Shown: piece by piece, positions 13,271-25,850 of the stretch | How positions within the stretch are numbered: the first letter of the stretch is position 1 | How the letters are laid out: the number at the start of each line of letters is the position of its first letter | Assembly (NCBI GenBank): GCA_022316685.1 | Contig: JAKJHU010000030.1 | Coordinates: 15,704,018-15,768,017 of the forward strand | Source of the DNA: Progne subis subis | Taxonomy: Eukaryota; Chordata; Aves; Passeriformes; Hirundinidae | Direction: 5' to 3' | Length of the DNA: 64,000 nucleotides | Notes under the pieces: generated by a model | What the model was told of the DNA's origin: nothing | Databases searched by the model: none | Seen by the model: the letters and a program-made list of their open reading frames with translations, nothing else | Translations under genes and position numbers: made by a program

Positions 13271-13385
13271 GACCTTAAAGGTCCTCTACTTCCAACCCCT
13301 CTGCCATGGACTGTGTTGTCTTCCACTGGACGAGGTTGCTCAAAGCCCCATCCAGCCTGGCATTGAAAACTTTTAGTGATCCATA
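13271..13385 (-). mobile_element. Outer CR1 fragment, 5' part
   Basis: Continuation of the CR1 begun at 12413. It reads 'gaccttaaaggtcctc', 'ccaacccctctgccatgg', 'gaggttgctcaaagcccc', 'atccagcctggcattgaa'. It starts exactly where the inner CR1 stops. Confidence 0.85.
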
Positions 13386-13536
13386 ACTTCGACTTTGAGG
13401 TCTTCTCTTTACAGACTGGAAAGCCTTTGTACTGCTCTTACTTCATGCCTTCTGCATTGGACTATGATAGTTTCTTTTTAACAGCATTTCAACTTTGGTG
13501 TTGCACAAGAATTTACTCAGAATTTAGCTATTCATT

Positions 13537-13614
13537 TATTGTGAATAATCCTATCAAATGATAGGATTTCATTTGATGAAATTGTTCACATGATGTGAAC
13601 AAATTATCACATCA
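13537..13614. repeat. Cluster of overlapping inverted repeats
   Basis: Successive near-perfect palindromes abut or overlap. 13547-13568 has 10-bp arms with an AA loop. 13566-13582 has 7-bp arms with a 3-nt loop. 13582-13602 has 10-bp arms around a single G. The arm 13591-13598 can also pair with 13607-13614 (8 bp). A weaker 5-bp pair lies just upstream. The whole block is AT-rich and could form cruciforms or serve as paired protein-binding sites. No transposon family was recognised. Confidence 0.9.
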
Positions 13615-15857
13615 CAAGCATGGAAAGTCAGCAGTGACTTAACAAGCCAGTTTTGAACATAAAATGCTGTATCTGATAAAAGTAATAAGGCGGAGGAAAA
13701 AAAAAGTTGGCCTGGTAAAAATTCTGAAACGCCAAATAATGCAGGTTGCCCAAAGGAATCCAGGACCCTCCTGGGCTGAGGAAACTGCCAGGTTGCCAAA
13801 GATGGAGAAGCATCAAAAGCTGCCTCTTTTCAGTCAAAGAGCACAACTTGTTTCTGAGCAATTCTTCTCTGGATGCAGTTAACAAGGCTGATGTGTTTTT
13901 CTTCTATTTATTAGCTCAATATGATTTTGTCAAGTATCTCTGCCAGTCAGCAGCTCTCTGACTTGGAAATTCAGCTATATTTCAATTGCTGTGGTGCTTT
14001 ACAGGCCAGCACCTGGGCATTAATCACATGCCAGGAGTAATATGGCAAAATAAATCACTTCTGTCCAATGTGAAAAGAAATAATACAAGATTAAATAACC
14101 TAATTTGAAAGCACAGCCCACATATTTCCTGTTTGAGCTGTTAATAACAGTTCAAATGACTGAAACAGAAGTAATTATTAAAATGCAATTAGTTTACACT
14201 GTTGGCAGAAAGTGTTTGTTTTTGGCACATCTCTCGATTGAAGCACTTTCAATGCACCCATCATACAGAGGCCTGATTTGACATTAAGACATGGAGCTGA
14301 TATTCTGGCAACCTGAGCTTGATTCCTGGATGTCTGATAAAATTCTTGTGTAACTTTTCTCAGTCTTATCACTTCTCTGTGCCTCTGTTCCTTGTCAGTA
14401 GAATTGATACAAGATGGAAATCATCCTTTGCTTGATGGCTTTCTCTGTTTAAACTAAAAGCCCTTTAGGTACAGGTTTGTTTCTTAATGTGTTTATACAG
14501 TATCAGATAATGAGGACTTGATCTTGTTTGAACAGCAAAATGGAGGCTAGTAGACCACTGTGTTGCTGTATGAATCCAGAGAGAATTTTTTCTGAATGAT
14601 AGAGGAAAAATTATAAAATACTTTTTAACACTGATAGCATGATGTGTAATATTACCTAAAAACAGGCAATAAAAGAGGAGGAGGAAGATTTTGGATACCT
14701 AGCAGATGATTTCTTAATGATCTTTGTGAGGAAATAGTGCTCTGGAATAAAATTTTTAAAAAGCCTGTTGTTTTCCCACTGCATTACACATGTACAATGT
14801 CTCACATTAAGATCCAGAAGTGGTGGAAAGCAGTTTACAACATCTTCCCTGAAGATTGTGGTTGATGTGTGTGACTATTTTGACACAGATCTGCTTGCAG
14901 TTCCTCTGCCCCATTTCGCGCCCTGTGAACAGGCAGTGCAAATGCTGCCCACCTGTGGGAATAACCTGGCAGCCTTGGAAGCCTTGACTCAAGGGCTTAC
15001 AGCACATGCTTCAGTGCCAGGGATTTCAATGGGGCCTGGAGCACATGCCTATAGTTAGCAATGTGATTAAGTTTCCTTCCTGAATACAGGCAGTTTCCCT
15101 GCCCTGGGCTGTATATAATAGCTGGATTCCATGTTGATGAAATGCAGAGCAGTGTTCTTCTTGACCAGTCTGATCCCCATAGCTGCACTGCCAGCTCCAA
15201 TTCTGGCAGCACTCAATATTGGTTAAGAAAACAGGGCTGAAGTGCCACTTTGAGCACGGAGTCTGCAAATCCCAGTTTGCTGAATGACCAACACCCTGCC
15301 ACCATGACTCTGACTTGTAATGGCTGCTGGTTCCAGACAGTATTTGTGCACAGTTTGGGGAATAGCCCATGCCAGTAGGAATCCCAAAAGACTGTTGGGG
15401 CAAGGTGGGAGTAAGTTTGGCTCTCTCTCTGCTGTACAGTCTTCTAGTTTTTATCCTACCAGGGTTTGCATCCTCAACATACCTCCATATGCCCTAACAC
15501 TCTCACACTGGCCTGTCCTCAGGTGCATGACACAAAAATGGTGCCCTGCTGGGCAGCAGGTCAGCCTTCATGACATTTCACAAACAGATAAAAAAGGAAA
15601 GTTCACAAGGGTTGTGATCTCTTAAGGCTTTTTTATTTCCAGAAACAGTATCTATGCAAGCAACACAAAGCAATGCCTCATGATGTTGTTTGGTGTATAT
15701 ATACAGCATGCAGACTGCATGAACACTCATTAGTGCATCTCTCTGAAACAGTGGGTTTCCAACCCTTCAGGTCTGCCTCAGTTCTGGTGCTGAAGTTGCA
15801 TGAAATCTGGTGCAAATTTAATTACCTGATACCTTTACTGTAGGAGTAAAGAATTAC
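13615..15857. other. Unique AT-rich sequence, possible conserved noncoding block
   Basis: No repeat or gene recognised. The part at about 13900-14190 is rich in TAAT/ATTA motifs and lacks repeat wording, a texture often seen in vertebrate conserved noncoding elements; this is inference only. Open frames near 14768-15625 overlap on both strands and carry no recognisable domain. Confidence 0.5.
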
Positions 15858-15905
15858 AGCATCACAGAATCACACTGAGTCACAGATTCATAGAGAATCA
15901 CAGAA
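15858..15905 (-). mobile_element. Possible CR1 terminal-tail remnant
   Basis: Degenerate AGAATCACA-type units ('catcacagaatcacactgag', 'attcatagagaatcacag') resemble the reverse of CR1 3' octamer tails, but no CR1 body follows. It could equally be an independent short tandem repeat. Confidence 0.45.
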
Positions 15906-18900
15906 GAAAAAGTATATTTAAGAAAAATGGAGTTTCTTGCGTGAGACATCTCAAATTTTTTCTTTATTATTTTTGACAAAGGACAAATGTAAACCATTTT
16001 GTTTAATTACAATTTCATCCTGTTGGAAGGGAGTTAATTTTAAGACATAGAATTTAATTTATTTCCAGAAAATTATAGCCATGGTACATTTTGAAACAAA
16101 AATGTTTTATATGACATTTTCTGTGGAATTTGAATAAGATTTTGTTTGTCTCTTCTGCTAAGCCTTCCCCAGATTGTTTTACTTTTATGGATATTTATTC
16201 AACTCTGTGCATATAAAGCTACTTAAAGTTATCATCCTGTGCTTTTTTTAATAGCTGAAACAAAAATCTATAATTCTTGCATGAATGAGAAACTCTGATG
16301 ATTAAATGGTAGTGAAGAACTAATGATATAGCAGTAGTGGTAGTCTTGCAAATAATTGAGTCTTTAACTTAGCCACGAAAAAATATATTTATGTTAAAGA
16401 AATAAGTGGTGGTTTGTTTCCATCAAGGGCAGAAAATATCTTTGCTGCTCAAAATACACAGCTAACACCAGCAATTGCAAAATGTCTTGAATTTGCAGAG
16501 CTGCTTTTTATGGCAAGCCAGGATGCTTGCAATAAGACTCAAGGAGAGGATACCAATAGACCCTCCTCAGTATATAATTTGGGAGACAGGAAATACATGG
16601 TCTTCAGCATCTATTGGAGATGATCCACTAAGCAGCATATTGGGAAGGGGGAATAGAGGGGTGCCATTCTTCTTATTTCCATTATCCAGCTGAGGTCTCT
16701 CATTACCTGTATCCCTGCCAGTCTCCATGTCAGGTCCCTGCATTCCCATGCCAGGGGAAGTCCCCATGTCCTTAATTCAGGGCTGTCCAGAAGAGGCCCT
16801 GAGTCAGAGGTGTTGGTGTTGGGGGGCACCGAGCCCTTTACAGACTTCACTGCTGGACTGCAGTCATGGATGTGCCTCTTCCATGGTCCGGCTTGAAATG
16901 CCTCTTGGGAATGATATACGTACCCTTCCTCCCAAAGAGGGAAATCAGTAAGTTTCAACTGAGTCCCAGAAACTGGGATTCAGGAATTAGGCAGAGTTCA
17001 GCAGGGATCCAGAAGTGGCTGGAATATGGAAGCGGAACAAGTGGCAAATTTCCCTCTGCTTTGCTGCAATGATGAATGAGCTGTTTACACTCCATGATGC
17101 AGTGTCATCTGCATTTTGAGAGCAGAGAGAGACTATTAGGGTTAATTGAATTTACCCTGTTGTTACTGAAATGCTGTATAATCATTTTATCTACCTAAAC
17201 CTACATCTTGAATATAGATGGCCCAGTTTTTAGTGCAGTGCAGTTTCTAATGAATAAAAATCTGCATTCTGGCATGATCTATAAATAAGAGGTACAGTCC
17301 AGCAGCAGAACACTGAAAAAGCTAATATTTCTGGAGAGAAACAGTTGCTGAATGCTAGCATAAAACTGCATGCTTTTTAAGACATAAAATTTTGTGACAA
17401 ATTCAAGGCACAAAATTCATATTCCATGTCCAAGGTTTAAAAGCGTTTTTATTAGGATGCCGGATTTTGGCCTAGCATAACATAAAAGGGAAAAAAAAAA
17501 AAAAACAAACAAACAACAAACCAAACCCAATTTGAAAAGACTGGTTGCAGCTCCAATTCTGGGTAGCCCTTTGAATTTGGAGACATAAAGTGCAGTGCTT
17601 CATCAAGAGCATCATCCTCATTTTCATGCTTGTTTTATTCAGGAGAGCAAAACAACATTGTAGCAGTGGATTAGCAGAAAGAGCAAGAGTGGGAATCTTG
17701 GGCTGACAAGTGGCTGCAAGACAGTCTCAGGGTTGAAGTGAACAGGGGAACCTGTGCCTTTTCTCATAATATGCACTCTTACACAAACACTGGAAGGAAA
17801 TCTGCCACTTCTCAACTTCAGTTCTATGTCAAAGCTATGCCTTGAGGTGATCCATGAAATGCACAAAAGGACACTGAGAAAAAAAACACAAATCAAACCA
17901 AGGCTCATATTTTATTAGGCCACTGGTGGTTGCACTCTACCTTTGGTTCTATTTTCACCTCATACAATATCATCTCCAAATGTTTTAACTCAAGAAAATA
18001 GTCCAATTTTTCTTCTGGAGTCCTTTTAGATGGAAGTTAAACTGTCTAATTAGAGTTTTCTTCAAGAACTGTGTTTCCTGAATTATTCATTGACCTGGTG
18101 GTATGGGGCAAGGTTAACACAGCCTCAGGTATTCTCTAACTTTTGTTGGAGAAGTTCTTCTAAAAAAATGCAAAGAAATAACTGTTCTACCCTGAAAACA
18201 TAAAGTAGGGTAATAGGAAAAGCTTTCCTTAATTCAGATTTATGTAACCTATCTAAGACTTTAGGATGCTCTATATGAAGCTATTGCAGTAGAATCAGAG
18301 GTGGCTGCATTGCTCTTTTAAATAGCACTGGGAGAGAATATATCTACCTAGTCTTGTTGAGAGTAGTGAGGAGGAACTTGCTTTGCTTCCTGTTTACAGA
18401 ATTTCTGCCTTCTGTAGCTCGTCACATGAAATCCAAGCAATATTCACCCAAGGTTGCCCAAGGGACATATAGAGAGTAAAGTGTTAATTGTGAAGATCCT
18501 CTCCCCCCCAACCCCCCCCAATTTTCTTAAGGCTCCATGGAGAACAGAGAAGAAATACTGAAAAGCTTTTGCACTACCAATGCAATTGTGGGATGCTTAT
18601 GGGCCCTTGAAAATTAAATGACAGATATCAGCTCTTTATCAGACACTAGGATGTTGTGAGCTGCTGGATATTCTTACAGTGTCATCAGGTGTTTCTGACA
18701 AATGAAAATTTCTCTGAAGTATATGCTTATTTTGCATTCATTGCAGTTTTAATCAGAGTTCTGAGAGAGCAGAAGCTGTCTGTCTTTACCTATGTTGAGA
18801 CAGAATATGAGATTAAATGAATAAGACCATATTTGCACTTTGCTGTGAACCACTCTTATATGAATATTAGGTTATTTTCCCAGCTTTCAGTTTTATGTGC

Positions 18901-20734
18901 AACTCCTTGCTGCAGTCCTTGTAGCAAAATTGTATCTTTATGGAAAAATCATCTAAAGGTACTTTTTATATTCCCTGATCAGGGACTCAGCATCACATAC
19001 ATGGAAATTATGAATATATACAAAAAGTAGTATCTGGAGAGGAACTTCCAATAAGTCACTCAAAATTTGTGAATTTCTGTCATGAGGGAAGCTGTGAAAT
19101 ATAGAAGAGACAAGCTTAATCATATATTGAAGAACCATTGTCTATTGAATGGTCCTATGGGAAATGGGGAAATTGAGGCAAGGGGCTTCAGGAGGTGACA
19201 TTTTAGCTTATCGTTTTTTAAATACCTAGATACTTTGACATGTCCCACCAAAAATACTTGTGTTCCTTTTTGTGAGCTGGCCCAGACACAGAAAAATGCA
19301 TTACATAACATGAATGGCTTGAAGAGAGAAGTGAGATCCTTCAGCCTTTGTTCCCTAGGGAGGGGATGTCAACAACTGCTGTAGGGGGAAGACACCTACA
19401 AAATCCAGAGGGGAAAATAGAAACCAGGGAGCTGGCTGAGCTAAAGACTAAAAAGTCTCTCTCTGTGACCTTGCAGACTGTCTCTGTTGTAGACCTTTAG
19501 ATGTGATCTCCCTTCTGGCATGAGGGTCCTGGACTTTTCTGGCCTATGGGAAAAAACAAGCTCCCTTATCTTAGATTGCACTGTAAAACATCTGAGAATT
19601 TATATATCCTGATTTTTGCTCTGTCTGCTTTGAAGCAATAAAGCTCTTAGGGTGCAAATTGGATCCAGATAAGACACCTGTACTGAGATACCTACCTGTA
19701 GGTGCCTAAGGTGCCAGCATACCCAATGGAGACCGAACCCTACTCTCCACAGAAGATAGGAAGTGATTTATCTTCAAGCTGCAGGGTATCAGGTAATGGA
19801 TGTACATGGAAACACAAATGAATCTTTTTTTCTCTAATGTCAGCCTTAAATCGTTGTGAAAAAGATTCTGCCCTATCACAGGCACCAGCTCTGGGTCAGC
19901 CTGGATGACAGTGATGTGATTGACCTGGAGGAGTGGAGGGGTAGAGGCAGAACTTGTCACCTGTAGTCATTAAAGTGCAGTGTTCAAGATAATTTTATTG
20001 TATGAATTATTTAGTAAAAGTGATGACTATTTGCAAATTAGTGCTGTACTTTATGCCACTGTCAGTATCTAGCACTGCAATAGTTTAAAACATATGGAGT
20101 GATTGTTCTAAAGCCTGATTTAAAAAATAGTTCGAGAAGGATTAGTTTCATTTAATATGTGTTACAAAAAACCCCCAGCCATGGTAAACATGTTTAGCAG
20201 TTTAGTGAGTGAGGGGAAAATGTGAAAGAAGTGCTTGCATTCCACATTTCAACAAACAATCATATCAGTATAGCACATACTCTGAGGGTGGATTTTCCAG
20301 GAACACAAGGACTTTTCCATTAGATGATTAGGAGAGAAGAGAGGCTGCCTCAAGGATCTGTAATTTTTATGAGGTAACATTCTGTTGTAATGGTGCATAA
20401 TGAATAAAACTGGATTTATCTTGAGGAATATAAATGAAAATACATAATTCTTGATCCATGAGACTAAATGTTCGTATATGACAGTTCCCTACTCTTGACC
20501 ACTTCTCAGTTTCATTACAATTCTTCCATGTTACAGCATTTGGTTTTCAGCAGTGGGCAAACAATGATTCATTCTTGGTACAGTCCTCTGTGCCTCTGCC
20601 TTTTTTTAGCTGAGAGCCTCATCAGTGCCACAGTCAGTGCCCTTATAGCTTTGAGTTGAGAAAGGTGAGATCTATTCTAATTGACTGAGAGAAAATTTTA
20701 TTAATCAAGATCAGGTTTGGGTTCTTCCATTGCT
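15906..20734. other. Unique AT-rich sequence, no gene recognised
   Basis: About 4.8 kb with no recognised transposable element. An A-rich tract followed by CAAA units lies at 17489-17530, and C-rich runs lie at 18504-18519. The block at about 17080-17300 is repeat-free and TAAT-rich, a possible noncoding conserved element. All open frames are under 120 codons and unconvincing. Confidence 0.5.
17489..17530. repeat. A-rich low-complexity tract
   Basis: Run of A followed by CAAA/CAA units, simple low-complexity sequence. Confidence 0.9.
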
Positions 20735-20875
20735 CCAACATCATGGTGGTGGTGTAGCAGGCTTGGCACGCTTAGTCAGCCTGCTGATCTCTTGCAGGCA
20801 CCATGGTGGTGCTGGGTTAACAGCTGGACTTGATCTAGGATGTCTTTTCCAACCTGAGTGATTCCATGAGGACTG
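20735..20875 (+). mobile_element. CR1 LINE 3' end fragment
   Basis: Plus-oriented CR1 end with 'ccatggtggtgctgggttaa', 'cagctggacttgatct', 'gtcttttccaacctga', 'gtgattccatgag'. About 140 bp, 5' truncated. A second 'catggtggtg' block upstream suggests a small internal duplication. Confidence 0.87.
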
Positions 20876-23800
20876 CAACACATACTGTGTTTTGTGCCCT
20901 GTGACTTCCATGCAGGTGATCTCATCACTGACTTCACAGCACTTCCAATGTTTTGAACAAAGAAATCCCATGTCCTACCTAGTTCTAGATAACGTAGACG
21001 TAAACAGGTCCACACCTCTTGACATCAGGATTACTCCCTGACTCACTTTTGTTTAACAGGATAGGACTGTTGGACCATGTTAATCTTAGGCAGAGAAAAA
21101 GGCAAGACAAATACACAGGAAAAGTAGCAATTTAGCATGGTAGTGTGCATGAGGGATGGCCAGGAGAACTGAGAATACCACAGTGGGCTGCATTCAGCAA
21201 TGGCTCTCACTCCTCTTGGAAGAGCATAGCAGCACCCAAAGCAGCCTCAGCAGCGTGAGGCTGGTGGTAAAATCTGCTGGTGAAGTGGCTGATAGCTCCA
21301 GTGTGGACCCAAAGCCCAAACAGTAGGCAGTGGAAACTAAAAGTAAATGATCCATTGACAATGAGTCCAAGGCAATGAAAAATGGGCTTTATGGGATCCA
21401 TTGAGGCCCAGTGGTGGAGAAGTACTGCCTGGAGCATCAGAGGAGGCACAGGATGTGAATCCATGCCTGGCTCACATCAAGACAGCCATCACTTGTTAGC
21501 CCAGGCCCCACTTGGTACTGCTCCTTCCTGGCAGAGGGAAAGATGGCATCAGAGTCACTCTCAGCTCTTAAATCAAACTTGTAGAAAGGAGAAATGACAT
21601 GAGCTGTTGGGATTTGACACCAAGCAGACCAATGGTTTAGCTTGCTGAGTGAAATTCAGGCACAAGCTCATTGGTCACCTCCAGACTGAGGATGCAGCTG
21701 CCACTAGCCCTGGTCCCATTGCATTGTCCCTCTGTGAGCTTACAAGTCTGGCACCTCAGCCATGGCCACTGTCAATTTTGTGACCTTTGCTTTTCATGTA
21801 CCTTTAAACTTCTACCACAGTCCTGGAATTTTGTTTCATTCTCCCTTAGTGTGTTTGTCTATTTAAAAATAAATAAATAAATAAACATTTTGGCTACAAT
21901 TATCTTTGTCTACTCTTTATGACTGTAAAATCCTAACAGCAATCAACAGGGGAAAGGAATACTAATCTGATACTTCTTCAAGATTGTTGATGTTTGTTTA
22001 ATAGTTCTGTATCTTGAATTTCCCACTGATCTCCAAAGCATCTACCAGTGCACGTCAATATAGCTGGATTTAGATTGCCCTTAGGTAAAACTTAACCTTT
22101 CTCTCACTGCATTAGCAGCCACGTGTGCTTGTCGGGAACCAGTAATATCTTTGTAAGATCCAGTAACTCAGCAGAGCTGTTACACAGATTAGTTAGCAAA
22201 AAGGAATGAAAGCAGATTGTATTTGTCAAATGATTTATTGTCTACACGCAGTCTAGCCAGTCAGCTCTGCTTGCTTTCCTGTCAGGTCATTTTCTTACAA
22301 CAGATGGTTATACTGAATGATATAATTAAATTATGATTAACTCTAATGTTTCTTTAGTTTTCTCAGAATCTTCATATAGTATGCTATAAAAATGCACACA
22401 CAATTTTCCTTTCCTTCCCTCAGACATAATGTTTTAAATTGAAGGATAAGATAAATTATGAGGTGAATATTTTTGCACAAAATAGTGAGATGTTGAAATT
22501 GCTAATGCTTGAGACAGTAAACCATTTGACTAAGTAATGAAAAGATAAATGTGAATAAAATTTGTAGTCCTTTGTCACAAGCATGCTCAAGTTTGAAATC
22601 AAAATTCACCCAAGAACGTTCCTTAAACTATAAGAATACTTGTGTCCTAGTCTGGCTCTGCAGTTCTCTGGCTGTCCCCCATCTCCGGTAATAAAGATGC
22701 TATTATCTCTTGTATAAATGGCAAAAACTAACTTGTAATGCTTTCTCTTGGTGGTGTGATGGTTATTCCCAAGTCCTGCAGGCTTTCTGCTGATGCCTGC
22801 TCAGCACGTTTTAATGGATTGAACATGACAGCAGAAGAACATGTTGCATGATTTGATTGCTGTCTTTCTGTCAAGAGAACTGCAGGCTTATTCATGCCTT
22901 GCATATACACTGGAGTTAACAAAATAGCTGCCTTTGCGTAAAAGATAATTATTGGTTCACTTTCCTTTTGTTATTTTTAGAACAGCACTTTCTATTCCAT
23001 ATTTTTCCATTGATTAATTTCCCTTCTAATATATAGACACAGGACTATGTTTCTGCCAATGTGGAAAACACAGCCCCAGCTTTCATTAATAGAATTATGG
23101 GCTTCACTTTGCTTACTTGAAAGCAGTGAGACAAACTGCACCTGAGCATTCCCGCTGAATACTAATGACACCGCATGGCTGAAATGTGGTAAAATGCTGC
23201 TATTGAAAACCCAGCCATTGGTCTGATGAGTTTTTTGAAATATTACTTCAAGATCAAATCAAGCTCTTGGCTATGCTTTTGTATATTTGAGGTAACTCTA
23301 CTGAAATCCATGCTGTTTATAGCCAGCCTGAGCTCCAGTTGTGTGGTGAACTGATTATTTAACATCCAATTCTCCTCTTGACTTAAGACTATTTAAGGGT
23401 AATTTAAGAGTAACTGTAACCAGCTAATCTAGCTGGTACTTCAATGGTTAAAGACCAGGGAATGAGTGGAGAAAAAGCCATGGTTTGCTTTAATGTCTGT
23501 CATTCTTCTAAATGTACTAGGACATGGTCTTGTAAGACAGGTGAAAAACTGCAAACTACAGGCACTTAGAGCAATACCCTCACTTATGTTGGAAGTGACA
23601 GCCACAGGTCAAATAACTTGTGGCATTATTATAGACAGTAATGTCTGTGAAGGCTCAGAGGTCTTTATGAGGGAGCAAGACCTCACGATCCTGATCAAAG
23701 AGCAGAAAAATAGTCCCCTCAGTGCAGGAATTTGCTGTCACACCTGCTTGCTAGGATGTACATACTCTGTATTGTGAATAGTTTGACTATAGCAGAGAGA

Positions 23801-25709
23801 GATCAAGAGTGGATGTATTGGTTTCAATACAAGTACAATAGAAAAGACAAACCATCATGTTCAACGTGGGAGGCAGCAGAGAAAAGAGACTGGTGTCCTC
23901 ATCTCTGGCTGGGCTGCTTTATGAGCAGCCTGGCTGCAGAGCCATTCACAAGATGAGCACACTAAAGCTTTGCAGATTTTACAGGGGGCTCCTCTCTAGA
24001 TGATGGGCAGCCTGGGAGGAAGGCAGTGATGCTGTAGCATACATTGGATTAATGGGCAGTGAAGGCTGGCCTTTTTGGTATTGCAGAGACAGAAGCTGAC
24101 AGCTTGAGAGCAAAAGAATTAAATTAGAAGAGTTTAAATTAAATAACTGTTTAAAGCAACAGAGAAGCTTGCTCACTCACAGATGCCAGTGGATATGCTG
24201 TCCCTCTATCTTGCTCCCAGATTTTCTGTGCTGTAAAGTATGGCCATAGTGAGCATACTGCAATAAACAGTCATTTAAAAGTACACTCCTGTTACACCTG
24301 CAAGATACCTGACTGGAGGTATAACCTGCCAGTTCCAAGGAATGCTGGGCATGGTGGATAGAAATGAAGCGCTTCTGTGCTCTCTGTCAATTTTTCCAGC
24401 TCCAGATGATAGGAATTTTATGTTACCACCAGTAGTTCTTTACCAAAACAGTCACATCTCCACAAGACTTCCCACCCTTACCTCTCTGCTTAGGTTAATC
24501 CTTTCTGACCATGTGCCAAGGAACTGAGAGTTCAGACATTTCCTTGTTCCATATGATTTCACATCACCGCTCCATGGTGATTTGACCTGTCAATCAGACT
24601 GTGGTTTCCTTAAAGGACATATTGCAGAGGTTTCTGCTACACAAGATGGAAACCAGGAAATGTCAAAGTTTTGAGAAGGCTCTTGCAACCATTTGGAGAG
24701 CTACATCCCAGTTACCCAGTTCTACCATCTGCCTACTACCTATTCTGTACACTTCACTTTGGGGCCTTGGCATCTGTGAGATGTGTCAGCTCACCTTCAC
24801 CACACAGCACAGCGCAGGTGGGGACCCCAGGCACTGGTCGACAGCCACAGTGACTCAGGAAGATCTGCAGAACAGGCTATGTCCTGTTTGCTAAGTGTAA
24901 AACTAGTGACTGTTCCTTCTTCTCAGCCTTTCCAAAGCGCCTCCCTGGTGCACTGCCAGAGCTTCTGTCTGCACTTGTGAGTATGGGATGATTTATTCCC
25001 AACCTTGCTCAGGGTGGCCTCGTCCAAACTCCAGACAATCCTATATATCAAGTAATCCAATGCATGCTTGGAATACATGTAGACACTTGCATTATCATCA
25101 GCAGGAGGGGCCTTGTGGCAGCACAGTCTGGACAAGTCACCACCTTAGGAACACACTGAAAGGGTTTGCCTGAGCTGAGCTGAGCAAGTTTAAGGCTAGC
25201 CTGGGTATGCCTGCACATCCTGACCTCTTTTCTCTGATTTTCAAGTTAGCCAGAGCCATCTGTGCTTCCAAAGTAAAGCAATGGGGGCTGTCAGGACTGT
25301 CTGCAAGAGCTGGTTCATTTTACATTCTTCAGGGAGAGCCACTGTGATGGGCTGCAGACGTGAGTACATGACTGAAACCGGTGTGTTTCAATACAACCGT
25401 GAATTTCACCCTACAAGGGACTTGCTGCTGAGTGTGTGGGTGGTGGCAGCTGCTGTTGAGCCAGGCTTCACTTGATCTGCCTCAACAGAGGTTAATAGGC
25501 AGGATAGAAAGGATTAGTCACACATACAGCCTGAATGCTAGAATTCTGAATTTGTCATGGCTCTTCTTTCAGCCCTGGAATTAGATCCATATAGCATGGA
25601 GAATCTGGGAGACAGTCTCATACTTAAGAAAGCTGCCCCACAGCACCTGTATAGGTTTCCTACCTAAATTTTTTTTCCTGGTGTTTTGTGTGATCATGGG
25701 CAAAGTGGA
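20876..25709. other. Unique sequence, no gene recognised
   Basis: About 4.8 kb without transposable elements I can name. An (AAAT)n microsatellite lies at 21865-21886. The segment at about 22150-22420 is repeat-free and TAAT-rich. The 103-codon plus frame at 23466-23777 has no recognisable motif and no supporting splice or promoter context. Confidence 0.5.
21865..21886. repeat. (AAAT)n microsatellite
   Basis: Five tandem AAAT-type units, short and perfect. Confidence 0.92.
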
Positions 25710-25850
25710 AAGGATCATAGAGTCAGAGAATCACAGAATAGCTGAGCTGGAAGCGATCCATCAGGATCACGGAATCCAACTCCTGGCCCTGTGCAGGACA
25801 CCCCAAGAATCACACCATGTGCCTGAAAGCATTGTCCAAACATGAGAATT
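25710..25850 (-). mobile_element. CR1 LINE fragment, minus orientation
   Basis: Starts with the reverse CR1 tail ('atcatagagtcagagaatca'), then 'gagctggaagcgatcca', 'atcaggatcacggaatcca', 'ccaactcctggccctgtgca'. This matches the CR1 subtype whose 3' end carries a 'gatcatcgagtccaac' style block. About 140 bp remain. Confidence 0.87.

Noticed and set aside
12786..13376. 196-codon plus-strand open frame
   Set aside because: It is the antisense of the nested CR1 pair; the sequence matches CR1 on the opposite strand throughout.
23466..23777. 103-codon plus-strand open frame in unique sequence
   Set aside because: No recognisable motif, no splice or promoter support, and a length expected by chance in 64 kb.
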